From Bretschneidera sinensis (lineage: Eukaryota > Streptophyta > Magnoliopsida > Brassicales > Akaniaceae): a DNA stretch of 64,000 nucleotides. Below are positions 11,708-23,648 of the stretch, one piece after another. Location of the stretch: assembly GCA_023935145.1 (NCBI GenBank), contig CM043700.1:141445328-141509327 (forward strand), read 5' to 3'. Numbering within the stretch: the stretch's first letter is position 1; each line of letters begins with the position of its first letter. A program made the translations under genes and the position numbers. The notes under the pieces are model-generated. The model did no database searches, was not told the origin of the DNA, and saw nothing but the letters and a program-made list of their open reading frames with translations.

Positions 11708-14700
11708 CCATGAAACCTTCTATTCTTTTCTTTCTCACATTCTCCTTCTATTGCTTATTCAAAACAAATCTAGTCTTCTCTGCTAACACTCCCCCTCTCC
11801 AACTCATCTCTCTCCTCTCCATAAAATCCTCTCTTACAGACCCTCTCTCTACTTTCCATGACTGGGACCCTACACCTGCTTTGTCCAAGCCTAATTTTCA
11901 AGACCCAGTTTGGTGTTCATGGTCTGGCATCAAATGCAACCCCAAAACAGCTCAAATCACATCCCTTGATCTATCTCACCGCAACCTCTCTGGTTCAATT
12001 CCAGCTGAAATCCAATACTTATCGAGCTTGACACACTTGAATTTGAGTGCAAATTCCTTTGATGGGCCTCTCCAGCAAGCCATTTTTGAACTGCCTCAGC
12101 TTAGGATTCTTGATATCAGCCACAACAACTTCAATTCAACTTTTCCTCCTCGGGTATCCAAGCTCAAGTTCTTGAGGATCTTCAATGCATATAGCAATAG
12201 CTTCAAAGGCCAATTGCCCCAAGAATTTGTCCTGCTACGCTACCTGGAGCAGCTCAACCTTGGTGGAAGCTACTTCGAAGGAGAAATTCCAGTTGGCTAT
12301 GGAAGTTTTCCACGACTGAAGCTCTTACACTTAGCTGGAAATGTACTTGAAGGGTCAGTACCACCACAGTTAGGATTCTTGACTCAACTCGAGCACATTG
12401 AGATTGGGTACAATGGGTTATCGGGTAAGGTACCAGTAGAATTCTCATCACTATCAAATCTCAAATACTTGGACATCTCAACTTGCAATCTCTCTGGTCC
12501 TCTCACTCAGGAACTGGGTAAATTAACCAAGCTTGAGACCTTGTATCTCTTCAAAAACCGCTTCTCCGGTGAAATCCCGGTGAGTTACGCAAATTTAAAA
12601 GCTCTCAAGGCTCTCGATTTGTCCGATAATCAGCTTACTAGCAAAATCCCAGAAGGATTTTCCACTTTGAAAGAGCTCACATGGTTAAGTCTAATAGGCA
12701 ACAAACTCACCGGCACAATACCAGAAGGAATCGGCGAGTTGCCCAACCTGACCACCTTACTCCTCTGGAACAACAACCTAACGGGAATCCTCCCCCAGAA
12801 GCTGGGTTTAAATGGGATGCTATTGAGTCTTGATGTGTCCTCAAATTCGCTCACGGGTCCAATCCCTCCTGGTATTTGCCATGGAAACAAGCTTTTCAAG
12901 CTCATTCTCTTCTCAAACGGGTTCACTAACGAGCTCCCAAGAGACCTAACCAACTGCACTTCGTTGTCGAGATTTCGAATCCAAAACAACCGTCTCAACG
13001 GCACAATCCCTCACGGTCTCGGGCTCTTGCCTAATTTAACCTTCGTCGACATGAGCAAAAACAGCTTCACCGGAGAAATCCCGTCCGATCTCGGCAACGC
13101 ACCAACGCTGCAGTACCTAAACATCTCCGAGAATTCGTTCAACAGCACGTTGCCAGATAATATATGGAGCGCGCCAAGTCTGCAGATTTTCTCGGCTAGT
13201 TTTAGCAACCTGTTTGGTAAAATCCCCGATTTTATCGGGTGCGGTACCCTGTACAAGATCGAATTGCAAGGCAATTCGTTTAAACGGCAGCATCCCGTGG
13301 GATATCGGCCATTGCGAGAAGTTGTTGTGCTTGAATCTCAGCCGCAATTCCCTCACTGGGATTATTCCTTGGGAGATATCAACGCTTCCTTCAATCACAG
13401 ATGTTGATCTCTCTCGTAATTTCCTCACAGGCACTATACCGTCGAATTTCGAGAACTGTAGCACACTGGAGAGTTTTAATGTGTCTTATAATTTGCTAAC
13501 TGGACCTATACCGGGTTCCGGTACGATATTCCCTAACTTGCATCCGTCGTCCTTTTCGGGTAACGAAGGGCTTTGCGGCGGGGCTTTACCAAAGCCGTGT
13601 GCGGCGGACACGCTCGCCTCGGGTGAGGACGAGGTCCATCGCCGCCAGCAGCAACCAAGGAAGACCGCAGGAGCTATCGTGTGGATTATGGCCGCTGCGT
13701 TTGGTATTGGCCTATTCGTGCTTGTCGCTGGGACCCGCTGCTTCCATGCGAGTTACAGCCGTCGATTCAGCGAAGACCGTGAGATCGGACCGTGGCAATT
13801 GACCGCATTCCAACGGTTGAATTTCACGGCAGATGATGTTCTTGAGTGCCTATCGATGACCGATAAGATCCTAGGGATGGGGTCCACTGGAACTGTGTAT
13901 AAAGCGGGGATGCCAGGTGGCGAGATTATAGCGGTTAAGAAGCTGTGGGGTAAGCACAAGAACAATCATATCAGACGGAAGAGAGGGGTTTTGGCTGAGG
14001 TTGAGGTGTTAGGGAATGTGAGGCACCGTAATATAGTGAGATTGTTAGGGTGCTGCAGCAACAGGGAGTGCACAATGCTGCTCTATGAGTATATGCCTAA
14101 TGGGAATTTAGACGATTTGTTGCATGGCAAAAACAAGGGAGAGAATTTGGTGGCAGATTGGGTTACAAGGTACAAGATCGCGCTTGGGGTGGCTCAGGGG
14201 ATTTGTTATCTGCACCACGACTGTGACCCGGTGATCGTCCATCGCGATCTCAAGCCGAGTAATATATTATTGGACGGTGAGATGGAGGCCAGAGTGGCAG
14301 ATTTTGGGGTGGCTAAGTTAATCCAGAGCGACGAGTCCATGTCTGTGATTGCTGGGTCCTATGGCTACATTGCACCAGGTGTGTTTTCTTCTTCTCTTTT
14401 TTTTTTAAAAAAAATAAAAATTGTGGATTTATTGTTCCTTTTGTTGGGTGACGAAATCTTGCTATTGTGCGCACAAAATTTGGCTTATTTTAGTAGTTAA
14501 ATATGGTCTTGTATGTAACTTTTGTTTGTTAGTTTAACATTTTTGTTTGTATTTGCCTTAATAAGGCAAGGATAACTTTTTAGTTAATCCCATCATGTTT
14601 TGCATGCTATATATCTTTATGCTACAATCAATTTGAAAATTGAGATTTTTTCTTTTAATTAAAATTAGTTAACCAGTATATAAAATCAATTAACGTGATA

Positions 14701-16193
14701 CAAATGTTTAACAATGTACTATTAAGCTGATAATGTCACATTTATCATATGATACGAGACATATAAGTAATTTCGGTCGAAAAGTGTCTAATGTCTCTTT
14801 TTTCTTTTTGGTTATCTTCATTGTATCTGTTTTGTTTTTTAGTATATTAATTGAGAAAAAGATTAAATTTGAATTTTTTATATGTAAAATTCAAAAGTAA
14901 TTATTGATTTGCTTTAAATTCGAGTATCACTATCAAACTTCCAACTACTGTATCTACACTAGGAAGATCTTTTCTTTATCTTTAAAAGAAGAGTTGGGTA
15001 ATGGGGTCGTAATCCTCGAAATTTAAGATCTAAAATGTGCTCATAAAAAATGATTAGGGTTCGTCATGATTTCTCTTTTTTAAAAAAAAAAGAGTTGGGT
15101 GCCTTTTACTTGTTAAATTCATTTTTGTTGGGTTATTTTGTTCAATAATTAAAAAAAACAATTTATTTTTTTTTTCGAAAGAATTGTTGATATTTCTACG
15201 TATTGAAAAGAGTTGGGTAATGGCGCCTGTAAACCTCGAAATTTAAGATCTAGAATATACTGACCAAAAGTGATTAGGGTTCATATTGATTTCTCGGTTT
15301 AAAAAAAAAAAAGAGTTGGGTGTCTTTTACTTGTTTGTTAAATTCATTTTTGTTGGGTTATTTTGTTCAATAATTTAAAAAAAAAACAATTTATTTTCCT
15401 TTTCAAAAGAATTGTTGATACTTCTACATACTGAAAGAGTTGTTAAATCCCTTTCAGTTTATTCTTTTGGTAACCGGGCGGTTTTCTAACAGTTCCAATG
15501 CATGGCGCACTATTGCGCGTGAAGTTTCTCCTTTTTTTTCTCTCTTTAATTGGCTTTTGCTTTTTGCTTTGCAAGATGTAGCGTATTTAATGGACCCTAC
15601 TAAGAATTTTGTAAAGCATTGACCATGATGGAGTAATGGTTAGTTTCTTGAATCATGGAGCACATGATGTTGACTTTATCATGCTTTTTTGTTTCAAATT
15701 TTGGTCCAAATTATGGTGTTATGAGTTGCACTGAATCATTAAGGCTGTGTTTGTTGCAGAATATGCTTATACCTTACAAGTTGATGAAAAGAGTGATATT
15801 TATAGCTACGGAGTGGTGTTGATGGAGATTATAACCGGTAAAAGATCTGTTGATGCCGAATTCGGGGATGGTAACAGCATTGTGGATTGGATTCGGTCGA
15901 AAATTAAGACTAAAGACAAGATTAATGATATTCTGGACAAAAACGCGGGGGCATCTTGTGCATCGGTGAGGGAAGAAATGATGCAAATGCTTAGAATTGC
16001 ATTGTTATGCACTAGCCGGAATCCAGCAGACCGACCGTCGATGAGGGATGTTGTGCTGATGCTGCAAGCGGCCAAGCCCAAGAGGAAATTGCCAGGGAGT
16101 GTAGTTAGCAATGGTAATGGCAACAATGTGGTTAGTGTTGGCAGTGATTGTGATGCTGGTACTATAATACAGATGACTACAGTTGAATGTTAA
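11704..16193 (+). CDS. PXY: PXY/TDR-like LRR receptor kinase, two exons, 1-bp frameshift in exon 1
   Basis: Receptor kinase of the PXY/TDR group (LRR-RLK subfamily XI). In Arabidopsis, PXY binds the TDIF (CLE41/44) peptide and controls vascular cambium division. Exon 1 is 11704-14378 and exon 2 is 15760-16193; the GT..AG intron falls within the Glu codon of the APE motif. Ignoring one extra base the product is 1,035 residues, close to Arabidopsis PXY. It has a signal peptide (about 1-27), an LRR N-cap with WCSWSGIKC (70-78), about 20 LRRs, a C-cap GLCGG, and a transmembrane helix near 655-675. The kinase carries GMGSTGTVYKA, AVKKL, HRDLKPSN, DFGVA and, across the intron, APE. At 13282-13284 there is one A too many: the first frame runs only to a stop at 13405-13407 (567 residues, ectodomain only), while the rest is open in the next frame. 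This is either a natural loss-of-function allele or a base-call error. The second ATG (11710) has the better context. Confidence 0.9.
14379..15759 (+). other. Intron of the PXY-like gene
   Basis: The donor GTGTGT follows GCACCAG and the acceptor is TTGTTGCAG before AATATGC. The splice joins P and E of the kinase APE motif, with the intron after the first base of the Glu codon. At 1,381 bp it is long for this position, largely because of the internal tandem duplication at 14991-15436. Open frames within it (such as 15440-15622) are chance. Confidence 0.9.
14991..15436 (+). repeat. Tandem duplication inside the PXY-like intron
   Basis: Two direct copies (14991-15209 and 15210-15436, about 220 bp each) start GAGTTGGGTAATGG. 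They share, in order, CTCGAAATTTAAGATCTA, GTGATTAGGGTTC, a poly-A tract before GAGTTGGGTG, TTGTTGGGTTATTTTGTTC and GAATTGTTGATA. A third partial start (GAGTTG) follows at 15437. The copies differ by substitutions and poly-A length. Confidence 0.8.
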
Positions 16194-17455
16194 TATGAGT
16201 AATTTTACTGGGTTTTCTTTCTCTTTTTTTTGGTTGTTTTTCTTAATTTTTCAATTGGGGGGTATTGGGTATAGGAAGTTATTTTCTTTTCTTTCAATGG
16301 AATGGAATTTTAAGTGTTTTCCTTCTAATTTCATGTGTTATATTTGGAATCGTGGCATTGATTATTCCTACCCTCTATATTGAAGAATGCTCGTGATCAT
16401 AGTTATATGTTAAGTGACAACTGCTCAAGGTAGCTCTAGCATCTAAAATTACCATTGCATTTTTTTTTCTTTTTAAAAGAGTGATTCAAAAACCCTTCAT
16501 CCCAATTTTCAATATTTGATAATGTTTTAGATGTGGTTTGGGTATTGCTTTAAATGAAAATAAAAATAATTTTTTTTAAAGAAAAGTTTAAAAAAAAAAT
16601 TACTTTGTTCTCCTTTAAACCAGTGTTTTAAGAATCGTCATACACATTAGTGGGAGATAGATTAAACCGAGATATATTATAAAGAGAACTCGAAAGTAGC
16701 CGGTTAATAAAAAATCCTAAGTTTAAAAATTGCATTTTATAACACTGAACTCAAATTCAATTTATGCCAATGAGATTAATTGATAATTGATAAACGTATT
16801 GAACAATAATACAAAAAAAGTAATATAAAGCTACGGTGATTTATAAGCTCGTACAAGTCTTGTTTGATTTTATTTTAACTTAACTTACTTTAAATTGATT
16901 TTAGCCCCAACTTAAACAAAGGTATAGTCGGACTATACCTTAAAAAAGTAAATGAAGAGATAAGAAGTTTCCAAGTAAATTTAGATGATCATCCAACAAA
17001 TGCAAAAGCAGTTGCTTGGTTCATAAAATAGGACAGCTACCTATAAATATTCAGTCCTAAATATGGAGTAACAACTAGCTAGCTAGGGCCTGGGTTACTA
17101 ACGAAAATAATAACTACAGCCTAAGGTACTGACTTAAACTTTAGCATTGGAAGAACAAGCTTGATATTAATTATTGCGCCAGTAACTTTACGAATTTGAA
17201 TTTTGTGAGGAAGATAAAACAAAAAGTAACAAATTTCGGTAACAATTTTTTAAGATCAATTTATCTTTTTACTATTTCAGTTCATTTGGATTCTGTTTAT
17301 CTTAACTTTTAATTTTACTGTAAAAACTTAAAAACAATTTTAAAACAGTAATAAATAAAAATATTTTAAAATTAAAAATTATTTAGTACCCAATAAAAAT
17401 TGATTAAAAATGCTATAAAACAACTTTTAGATATTAAAATTACAAAATGAAAAAA
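16194..17455. other. 3' flank of the PXY-like gene and intergenic DNA
   Basis: The first 200 bases are T-rich and probably include the 3' untranslated region. I did not find a decisive polyadenylation signal. Beyond that the DNA is AT-rich without recognisable genes or repeats until the duplicated block at 17456. Confidence 0.4.
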
Positions 17456-18191
17456 TTTATCAAATTAATTTTATTATTTATACAATATAAATTTATTAAT
17501 TTTATTTATAATATAATATAATTTAAATGATATTAACTAACATAATAAAATTTAATTATAGTAAAATAAAATTATTATTTATACATTTTGTTTTTCGTGA
17601 AAGTAAAGATAATGAGAGACTTTTCACCTTTGAACTTATCAACTAAAGATTCCGTAAAAAAAAACAATTAGATAAAAATTAAAATTTATTTGACCAACTA
17701 CCAGTTTTTATCTTGAATATTGTACCACGTGTCATTTTATTAGAGCGAATAAGGCACTGCTTTTGTCATTTTCGTAATCAACCAACTCAAGCAAGATATT
17801 TTTTTACCACACATTTACCGACCTACTTTTCTTCTCCTCTTCTTTGTCAGGTTCTTCTCTTCTTCTTCCTTCTTTTTTTTTTCACTAAAGTGAGAGGGAA
17901 GAGTAGAGGACCTTGTGGTTAAAGAGAGGAGAGTGAGATGGCCAGTGCATCCTCATTGATTTGTTTGGATGTCAGATATACTGGTTTAGTTAATTACTAC
18001 TGTTTTTTTTTTTTCTCTCTTAAAATTTGTGCATGAGCCATGACTATAACCTGTAATAATTTACTTGTATTCATTCTTTAAATACTTTATATATATATAT
18101 ATATATATATATCAAATTTTGGGTAAATTACTAAATTACACTGAATTACTTCAAATTTATTGAAATACCAAGCATTTTTAAAACTCACTAT
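17456..18191 (+). repeat. Duplicated segment A, copy 1 (NAC-upstream type)
   Basis: A direct copy of 20379-21068, starting in a shared TTTATCAAATTAATTTTATT block. Shared landmarks include ACCACGTGTCA (a G-box/ABRE-like core, about 17725), GCACTGCTTTTGTCATTTTC, TTCTTCTCCT-rich tracts, GAGGACCTTGTGGTTAAAG and a (TA)n tract. Copy 2 lies just upstream of the NAC relic, so the block probably derives from a NAC 5' flank. No NAC coding sequence follows this copy; the AT-rich element at 18114 does. Confidence 0.75.
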
Positions 18192-19016
18192 TCATTCCAA
18201 AACACCAATTTTTATCATCAAACAACCTCAAAATGAATTTATTTGAATAATTAAATTTTAATTGGATTTTAATTTTTAATGATGATCAAAATACTATAGG
18301 TATAATAAATGTTACTTTTAAGAAAAATAAAAGTATTAGGGATGAAACATATTTAACAATGATTTTTAGGGCTTTTTTAAAAGAAAAATTATCGTTATTC
18401 TTTTTCGAAAATTGTTAAAAATATATTTTAAATAGATTTATATTCTATTATATGGTATAAATCAAATTTTGCTTCATATATTTATATTTTAGAAACATTA
18501 TGATATTATTGTATATCACATCCTTCAATAAATAAAAACCAAAGACTATCATAAAAGGAAAATAAATATTTTAAATGAAAAGTTTGTTGATATACTTTTT
18601 ATTAAATTAAATAATTTAACATATCAAATAAATGAATACCAAATACCATCATAAAATAAAAATCAAAGACAATATTTTCTATTTTAAAAATTAAAATGAT
18701 TCTAATTTTTTTTTTAGAAAAATATGAATTCAAATACCTAAAAAATTACGTTATAAATAATTTTGAGATAAATAATTGATAAATAAAATTACTAAACTTA
18801 TAATAATTATTTTGAGATATTTTAACACTAAAGATACTTTGGTTATCATGAAAAGTAATATCTAATTAAAATTTTAATTTAAAAAAAAATAATTTTGAGC
18901 TATTTAACAATAAAAATTAATGTTTTAAGGTGAATCGTGCGATTTAAAAAGATTTAATATGTTAATGTAATTTTAAAAAATTTAAAAATTAGGCAGTGTA
19001 ATTTGTCCCAAAATTT
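18114..19016. mobile_element. AT-rich MITE-like element next to a (TA)n tract
   Basis: The left end reads AAATTTTGGGTAAATTAC and then AAATTACACTGAATT. The right end is the complement of AAAATTTTGGGACAAATTACACTG, so the termini form an imperfect inverted repeat of about 25-30 bp. The interior is over 75% A/T and non-coding. No clear target-site duplication was found because the left side abuts the microsatellite. The first 75 bp resemble DNA in copy 2 of segment A, so it predates or took part in that duplication. Confidence 0.4.
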
Positions 19017-19619
19017 TTAATAATCGTTTACTTTTTTCTTTCATTTGAAAGAAATTGACAAGTTTTATTATGCGTATGGCATAAAACGCATGGTATATGG
19101 ATACATGGATTACGGACATTTGGATAGAGCTGGGGTAATATGATATTGGAATGGGGTTAGGAAAAAGCAGGTTAGATAATGTTTGTTATTATTAGTAATA
19201 TTTTTTCTTTTGCACGTATCATATCTAAATATAGTATTATTTTTATAAATGAATTTATTTTTAATTAAGTATTTTTTTTTATTTCAAACAAAGAAATGTA
19301 AAATAATATCATTTTTATTTTTATAACCAAACAACAGAAAATTATAAGAAATATTAATTTTTCATGTAAAATGTTTTTCAATGTAAAATTAATTACGATG
19401 TAAATCATTTTACGAGGAAACAAATGAATTTTATCGTTGCATCCTGATTGACTTTTGAGATTTTTTTTTATTTATGACGACGATTTAATTTATCATTAAT
19501 TTCTACCATTCATACAATAATCCCTTATATCTATAAGAAAGTTTTTTTCCTAAGGAGATCGAGCTCAATACTTCAAAATGCCCAAAAACATTACAAGAAA
19601 ATAAATCATTGTTCACATA
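19017..19619. other. Intergenic DNA, no gene recognised
   Basis: AT-rich, with no family motif or clear repeat boundary. Confidence 0.5.
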
Positions 19620-20356
19620 GAGCTATAATGTTTATAATTCTTTTTGGCATATTGTCTATTGGCTTTAATAATTCCTTTTTTTTTTTTTTTTTCTTTTTCG
19701 GATTTGATTGTACAAAATCAATATTCAGTGACCGGAATCTGTCATATACTCCTTGCTGCCTGGATGAGACGGGACTCTGAAATTATTTTCTCTTGCCTAA
19801 TAAAAATGAAAAGTAAGTAATTAAATCCATTGTATTCTGCTCAAAATCCATAGCATCAACAAGTAAAAAGAAAGTAAAAAAAAAAACATTTTCAAATTTG
19901 CAACAAATTAAATTTTCCCTAACTTCAATCCTAATCGAGGAAAGATCCAAAAGTGAAGCAAGCCCATGGATCACCCCAAGCTAAAGCCTGTGGCCTGTGC
20001 CCCTGTCTTTTGTGTCATGGAAAATTACCCGTTTGCTTATTTAAATCAATTTATTTTAAATTAATTTAAATGATTAGTCAAATATGATCTATGAGTGTCA
20101 TATAAAATAATTTAAATATATTATATAATTGGAAATTTAAAACTTTTAAAAATATTTAAATGGTGAAACTTGATTGCTACAATCTACTTTCCACATAGTA
20201 GGCAGAGAGTCCATATAAGAATTAATCTAATTAGAGTCTATTTTCATAATGCTAAGGGGTGAGAATTGCATAAAGATACTGATACCCGTGTTCATTTTAA
20301 TTTTTGATAATATGATGAGGGGAATTTGAATTTGAGACTTTCTCTTTTGAAGAGAG
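19620..20356 (+). repeat. Duplicated segment B, copy 1
   Basis: A direct copy of this segment lies at 22821-23155. Shared blocks include TTTTTGGCATATTGTCTATT, a long T tract, GATTTGATTGTACAAAATC, TTAAATGGTGAAACTTGATT and CATAATGCTAAGGGGTGAG. Copy 2 lacks about 370 bp present here (roughly 19736-20107). Segment A copy 2 begins only about 20 bp after this segment ends. Confidence 0.7.
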
Positions 20357-20378
20357 AAATATTAATTTGATAAAATAA

Positions 20379-20987
20379 TTTATCAAATTAATTTTATTAT
20401 TTATACAATATAAATTTATTAATTTTATTTATAATATAATATAATTTAAATAATATTAACTAACATAATAAAATTTAATTATTATTTATACATTTGTTTT
20501 TCGTGAAAGTAAAGATAATGAGAGACTTTTAACCTTTGAACTTATCAACTAAAGATTCCGTAAAAAAAAAACAATTAGATAAAAATAAAAAATTTATTTG
20601 ACCGACAACCAGTTTTTATCTTGAATATTGTACCACGTGTCACTTTATTAGAGCGAAGAAGGCACTGCTTTTGTCATTTTCGTAATCAACCAACTCAAGC
20701 GAGATATTTTTTTTACCACAGATTTACCGATCTACTTTTCTTCTCCTATTCTTTGTCAGGTTCTTCTCTTCTTCTTCTTCTTCATTTTTTCCTAAAGTGA
20801 GAGCGTAGAGTAGAGGACCTTGTGGTTAAAGAGAGGAGAGTGAGATTGCGGGTGCATCCTCATTGATTTGTTTGGATGTCAGATATACTGGTTTATGTTA
20901 ATTACTACTGTTTTTTTTTTCTCTCTTAAAATTTGTGCATGAGCCATGACTAACCTGTAATAATTTACTTGTATTCCTTCTTTAAAT

Positions 20988-21026
<39 letters not shown>

Positions 21027-21068
21027 TACCTCAAATTTGTTGAAATACCAAACCTTTTTAAAACTCAC
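20379..21068 (+). repeat. Duplicated segment A, copy 2 (upstream of the NAC relic)
   Basis: A direct copy of 17456-18191 with a few per cent divergence, including the ACCACGTGTCA core (about 20630) and an expanded (TA)n tract (about 20992-21025). It leads directly into the 5' region of the NAC pseudogene, so it is probably that gene's ancestral upstream region. Confidence 0.75.
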
Positions 21069-21505
21069 GAATTATATTTTTACATATTTTTCTAATTCAC
21101 CTGGATTTGAGTTAGCGTGTTTCTATGGCGGTTGAGGGTTCTTAACAGGATTGATATACTATCCGTGTGTCTTGTCTTGTTGACGTTTGATGAAAGTCAT
21201 CATTGGGAGAGAGTTTGGATTACAGTAAGTGTCTCAGTGTTTGTGAGGGTGCTATAAATTTGGGCAAATAGAAGTGCGCTTAGAATTTCTAATCGGAAAG
21301 TAAAAGAAAGAGAACGGGAAAGAGAGAAGGTCAAGTGAAGATCAAGAGTGCGATCACGGAACAACAACGATGAGGTTACCACCAGGTTATAGATTTGTGC
21401 CTAATGATAAAAAAATTCTTCTTCATTATCTGTACAATAAGGTTCATGAAAAATCATTTGTCTCTGGGTTTATATTGATTGTGATATTTATGGGACGTAG
21501 ATGTA
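21025..21505 (+). repeat. Inverted-repeat arm 1 (NAC 5' region, sense)
   Basis: Covers NAC upstream sequence, leader and the first 45 or so codons. It is matched in reverse complement by 22388-22815. In the 128 bases after the ATG, I count about nine differences between arms by eye. The arms are separated by about 880 bp containing the remainder of the NAC relic and its intron. Confidence 0.85.
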
Positions 21506-22397
21506 TGGTGGAAAATATTTGAAGAGACTGGGGAGTGTACTCTTTATTTCTTCACCAAGTTGAAGAAGAAGACAGAAAAAGGTTCAAGAGTAGAGAGAGA
21601 TACTAGTTATGGTACATAGAGATCACGAAAAGATAGTGAAATTTATTTCCATGATCACCAAGAAAAAATCAAGCTTATAAGTTACAAACGAAGTTTCACG
21701 TTTATACCGAAAAAGAGTTTCAAGACCAAACTGGATAAATGAGTGATGTCGACTTCACGTCGGTCTCCTTAAAGGATCACAAGTGAGTTTCAATTCTTGA
21801 TGCTAAGTTTATTTGTTGTTTTTTTTCAAAATATGTATTATGCGTCCATCAATATTGTCATTGTCAACTTGTCATGTGCCTACCTCTTTATTACATCGAT
21901 CAGCAGTTTGATTCATGGATGATTATTTAGTTGCTAAAGAAAAAAAAGAAATAAAGTTTATTAGAATTAATAGGAGATATAAATTATGTTTCTAGTGTTT
22001 TTTTTTTTCTAAAATTTTTTCTCATGAATATTGCTTTGATTTCGTTTTGCATCATTGTCAACTTTTGTGGGTGCTGAGCAAGTATCTGGTAGCTAGTATG
22101 GTCGTCGATCAACTTCATATATATGGTTCTAGACTATGACTGATTTTCCTTATTGTTTGCTCTTTTCATCAATCCATTGTAGCAATATATGCCTATTGGC
22201 TTGTATTTTGGGAGCTATTTTCTATCTGATCTTAATTTATTTTTCTTGTGTATTAATTGTATATAGCACAAGGATTATGTTGTTTGCCGAATCAAAAAGA
22301 TGGAGGACAAAGAGACGAGCAGTCAAAGGCGTCCGTCGGAGGATCATAGCTTAAATTTGGACAACGTAACTAATCAATATGCTGCTCCGTCCCCATA
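21370..22397 (+). pseudogene. NAC-domain transcription factor pseudogene
   Basis: Decayed NAC gene. The first reading frame starts MRLPPGYRFVPND (NAC subdomain A). After a frame change come IDCDIYG, DVWWKIFEETG, LYFFTKLKKKTEKGSRVER and SYGT, corresponding to subdomains B-D, then SFTFIPKKSF and SLKDH. A donor-like GTGAGT follows at about 21785. Subdomain E resumes near 22265 as KDYVVCRIKKM and ends with a stop at 22396-22398. Several frameshifts and in-frame stops make it non-functional as a protein. NAC proteins are plant-specific DNA-binding regulators. The 3' end touches an inverted copy of the gene's own 5' portion (22388-22815). Confidence 0.85.
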
Positions 22398-22815
22398 AAT
22401 ATCACAATCAATAATAAACCCAGAGACAAATGGTTTTTCATGAACCTTATTTTAATGATAACGAAGAAGAATTTTTTCATCATTAGGCACAAATCTATAA
22501 CCTGGTGGTAACCTCATCATTGTTCCGTGATCGCACTTTTGATCTCCACTTGACCTTCTCTCTTTCCCGTTCTCTTTTTTTTTACTTTTCAATTAGAAAT
22601 TTTAAACGCACTACTGTTTGTCTAAATTTATAGCACTCTCACAAACACTGAGACATCTATTGTAATCTAAACTCTCTTTCAATGAGGACTTTCATCAAAC
22701 GTCAACAAGGCAAGACACACGAACAATATATCAGTCCTATTAGAAACCCTCAACCGTCATAGAAACACGCTAACTCAAATCCAGGCGAGTCTACAAAAAT
22801 TTGAGATAGTACATA
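22388..22815 (-). repeat. Inverted-repeat arm 2 (NAC 5' region, antisense)
   Basis: Read on the minus strand this reproduces the NAC leader, the ATG (22516-22518), PPGYRFVPND, a changed stretch with a stop after about 20 codons, then FVSGF and IDCDIYG. Its boundary with the sense pseudogene is at 22388-22397, where the sense stop codon lies inside the antisense copy. Read-through transcription from either side would give a long, mostly paired hairpin. Confidence 0.85.
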
Positions 22816-22820
22816 TTTGA

Positions 22821-23155
22821 GAACTATAACATTCATAATTCTTTTTGGCATATTGTCTATTGGCTTTAATAATTCCTTTTTTTTTTTTTTCCATTTTCTG
22901 ATTTGATTGTACAAAATCAATATTCAAGTATATTATATAATTGAAAATTTAAAACTTTTAAAAATATTTAAATGGTGAAACTTGATTGCTATAATCTACT
23001 TTCCACGTTGTAGGCGGAGTCTATATAAGAATTAATCTAATTATAGTCAATTTTCATAATGCTAAGGGGTGAGAATAAAGATACGGATATCCATGTTCAT
23101 TTTAATTTTTGAAATTATAATGAGAGGATTTGAATTTGAGACTTCCTCTTTAGAA
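22821..23155 (+). repeat. Duplicated segment B, copy 2
   Basis: A direct copy of 19620-20356 with an internal deletion of about 370 bp. It lies immediately outside inverted-repeat arm 2, just as copy 1 lies immediately outside segment A copy 2. Segment B therefore brackets the segment A/NAC/inverted-repeat block. Confidence 0.7.
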
Positions 23156-23612
23156 AAAATATATATATATATCAATTAGTTATGCCCAAACTATCATATA
23201 TGTACGTTTATTTTTATGCATACTAGAAGAATAGTCTCATCGGTGGAGCCATTTTATTCGATATAAACTCTATTTAATTATCGGTATTAGTGGCATTAGC
23301 AACATAAAATGGTTGTATATACCACTTCAAAAATGTTAACATTTAATGCTAATAAAAAAATTGACATCACTAATGACAACAATTTGGAAGGAAAAAAAAA
23401 ATGTGCACTCAATTGATTATAAATTGAACACCGATATATGCCCGTCATTGTATCTAACATTGAAATCATCAAAATATCTTCAAATCTTCAACTGTAGAAT
23501 TACAATGAGCACGGTGTCCATAAAGCCATCGTAGAACTATCCCAATCATGTATATTCTTAATTTATACACATCTACTAGCAGAGTTTGACAAGCTATCTC
23601 ACAATCATTAAT

Positions 23613-23648
<36 letters not shown>

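Noticed and set aside
12254..13464. Minus-strand open frames within the receptor-kinase exon
   Set aside because: Shadows of the LRR coding sequence with no independent motif.
15440..15622. Open frame in the PXY intron
   Set aside because: Lies between well-supported donor and acceptor sites and has no family match.
21370..21790. Functional NAC gene
   Set aside because: NAC motifs are split over several frames with stops after about 50 codons and again after SYGT, so only a pseudogene is supported.
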